A stretch of 64,000 nt of DNA from Frankiales bacterium (GTDB taxonomy: Bacteria; Actinomycetota; Actinomycetes; Mycobacteriales; SCTD01). Both the position numbers and the translations under genes were made by a program. Where the stretch lies: NCBI GenBank assembly GCA_025465465.1, contig JAODND010000020.1:1-64000 (forward strand), given 5' to 3'. The notes beneath the pieces are model-generated. The model was not told the origin of the DNA and did no database searches. It was given only the letters and a program-made list of their open reading frames with translations. Every line of letters begins with the position of its first letter. Within the stretch, counting starts at the first letter, position 1. Positions 62,897 through 64,000 of the stretch are shown piece by piece.

Positions 62897-63520
62897 TCAG
62901 GGCTGGGTGATGGTCGAGTCCTGAGCGGCCGTGGCCGTCGCGTCGACCCCGTTGAGGTCCTGGTGGAGGATCGCGGTCTGCGGCGCATAGGCGGTGGCAT
63001 GCGAGTCCACCGAACCGACGTTGGCCGCGACGGCGGCGTCGATCGGCGCGGCAACGTTGGCGTTCGCGGCGACCGCGCCGGCGATCGGCGCGGCGATGTG
63101 CGCGTTTGCGTTGACGTCGACGTTGACGTCGAGCAGGTTGCCGCCCGAGGTCAGGTCGCCGACGCTGGTCGAGGTGCCGGGAGCGGTCGGGCTGGCCACC
63201 GGCGCGGCGGTGCCCTGGGACAGGTCGGACGTCTGCGGCGCGTTCGCGTGCGCGGCCCCGGCGACGTGCTGGTCGATCAACGTCTGCTGCGGGGCGGCGG
63301 CCGTTGCGTCGGAGCCGACCGACAGGACGTTGGCTGAGGCGGCAGCGTCGATCGGTGCGGCCACGTTGAGGTTGGCCGCGACGGCGAGGTCGACGGGCGC
63401 GGCAAGGTCGAGGCCGAGGTCGATGTTGGCGTTGAGGTCGAGCAGCGACATGACCTCCTTCTGCGGGAGGGCGGTGCCGGTCTCTGCTGCCAGCTCGGAG
63501 GGGGTGAGTGGCTCGGACAT
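62897..63520 (-). CDS. Repetitive Asn/Ala-rich peptide precursor-like protein
   Basis: A protein of 207 residues with no signal peptide. Residues 1-26 form a charged leader-like segment (SELAAETGTALPQKEVMSLL). The rest has almost no charge and is made of Ala, Asn, Asp, Val, Pro and Thr, with a repeat around NVAAPIDAA (see repeat entries) and AAP-type units near residues 40 and 143. It has a strong AGGAGG ribosome site and is coupled to the PqqD-M50 gene. A ribosomally made peptide precursor or a secreted structural protein are the options; no homologue is named. Confidence 0.72.
   Translation of the reverse strand: MSEPLTPSELAAETGTALPQKEVMSLLDLNANIDLGLDLAAPVDLAVAANLNVAAPIDAAASANVLSVGSDATAAAPQQTLIDQHVAGAAHANAPQTSDLSQGTAAPVASPTAPGTSTSVGDLTSGGNLLDVNVDVNANAHIAAPIAGAVAANANVAAPIDAAVAANVGSVDSHATAYAPQTAILHQDLNGVDATATAAQDSTITQP
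62960..63064 (-). repeat. Internal repeat unit B of the precursor-like protein
   Basis: Codes for residues 153-187. It starts NANVAAPIDAAVAAN and aligns with unit A over about 35 residues without gaps. Confidence 0.7.
63269..63373 (-). repeat. Internal repeat unit A of the precursor-like protein
   Basis: Codes for residues 50-84. It starts NLNVAAPIDAAASAN and is about two-thirds identical to unit B by eye. Confidence 0.7.
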
Positions 63521-63586
63521 GGTGCCTCCTGGGATCGGGTGGCTTCTTGCTGCCCAGGGTGCAAGTACCTCAAGCGGGAGATATGC

Positions 63587-64000
63587 CTAGCGCCAGCGCA
63601 CGACGACCGAAGGTGTGGCCCGCAGGACGCACCCGACCGGTTCCTGGGCACTGCTGAGCGTCAGCCTCGGCAGCCGCTCGAGCACCACGGTGAGCGCCGC
63701 GGCGAGCTGCGAGCGAGCCAGGTTCCAGCCCGGGCAGAACTTCGGGCCGACTCCGAACGACAGCACCTCGCTGTCCTGACGTTCGGGGTCGAAGCGATCG
63801 GGGGCGGCGAAGACCTCGGGGTCTCGGTTTCCCCCGGCCAGCGCGGCGAGCAGCAGGGTGCCGGCAGGCACGGCCGTGTCTCCGACGGCCGCATCCTGGG
63901 TGGCGAGCCGGGGCAGCAGGGCGACCGGCGGTTCCATCCGGAGCGTCTCGTTCACGAGCTTCGTCACGTCGGCACCCTGCACCTCAGGTCGGGTGAGGAC
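63587..64000 (-). CDS. Cytochrome P450 (5' end outside window)
   Basis: The C-terminal 137 residues of a P450. ExxR is in NETLRMEPP, and DRFDPERQD and the haem loop FGVGPKFCPGWNLAR with the thiolate Cys follow. The residue after Cys is Pro, less common than Leu or Ile. The N-terminal part lies beyond position 64000. It is upstream of the precursor-like gene on the same strand with 66 bases between, so it may tailor that product. It is not close to the CYP125-like enzyme. Confidence 0.88.
   Translation of the reverse strand, partial: VLTRPEVQGADVTKLVNETLRMEPPVALLPRLATQDAAVGDTAVPAGTLLLAALAGGNRDPEVFAAPDRFDPERQDSEVLSFGVGPKFCPGWNLARSQLAAALTVVLERLPRLTLSSAQEPVGCVLRATPSVVVRWR

Noticed and set aside
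62896..63054. N-terminal extension of the M50 protease
   Set aside because: The Arg/Pro/Ser-rich stretch lies opposite codon phase of the precursor-like gene; the PqqD-like domain starts soon after GTG 62895.

Overview
The window is high-GC DNA with actinobacterial features: frequent GTG and TTG starts, many 1-4 base stop/start overlaps, F420-dependent enzymes, a geranylgeranyl-reductase-type flavoprotein and a DUF222-HNH gene. The genus cannot be fixed from the sequence. Something related to Nocardioides or another sterol-degrading actinobacterium would fit.

Positions 1-13,209 look like a housekeeping chromosome. They hold a partial geranylgeranyl reductase, trpS, a 2H phosphoesterase, a YihY/BrkB membrane protein, an NTF2-like protein, a D-Ala-D-Ala carboxypeptidase, the sdhCDAB operon, a stand-alone methylmalonyl-CoA mutase large subunit, a short GDPD-like protein, a YbdK-type carboxylate-amine ligase and an M20 amidohydrolase.

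Positions about 13,210-58,356 form one large sterol side-chain degradation cluster. It carries a KstR-like TetR repressor (53,427-54,026) and eleven sites matching or nearly matching the KstR operator TNNAACNNGTTNNA, each in front of an operon. Recognisable members are CYP125-type P450, FadD19- and FadD17-like CoA ligases, FadE26/FadE27 (ChsE4/ChsE5)-like, FadE34 (ChsE3)-like and a further acyl-CoA dehydrogenase pair, EchA19, FadA5, ChsH2/ChsH1/Ltp2, and the Ltp3/Ltp4 thiolase-fold proteins with their DUF35/OB-fold partners. These would activate the sterol side chain, shorten it by beta-oxidation and cleave it by retro-aldol steps. No ring-degradation genes (kstD, ksh, hsa) are in the window. 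A ferredoxin reductase plus two ferredoxins could feed the P450.

The most notable part of this cluster is at 46,390-53,419. Immediately after the acyl-CoA dehydrogenase pair and an SDR, where mycobacteria carry the Mce4 sterol importer, there is instead a complete branched-chain-amino-acid-type (Liv) ABC transporter. It has a fused permease, two ATPases and a lipoprotein binding protein, with two unknown envelope proteins inside the operon. A non-orthologous sterol uptake system is a reasonable hypothesis.

The right end (58,353-64,000) is accessory DNA. It holds a VOC protein, a DUF222-HNH protein with a LexA-like box just upstream, and a minus-strand cassette. The cassette comprises a P450 (cut by the window end), a repetitive Asn/Ala-rich protein with a leader-like N terminus, a membrane M50 metalloprotease with an N-terminal PqqD-like domain, and a small unknown protein. 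It resembles a peptide maturation or secretion system that I cannot match to a described class.
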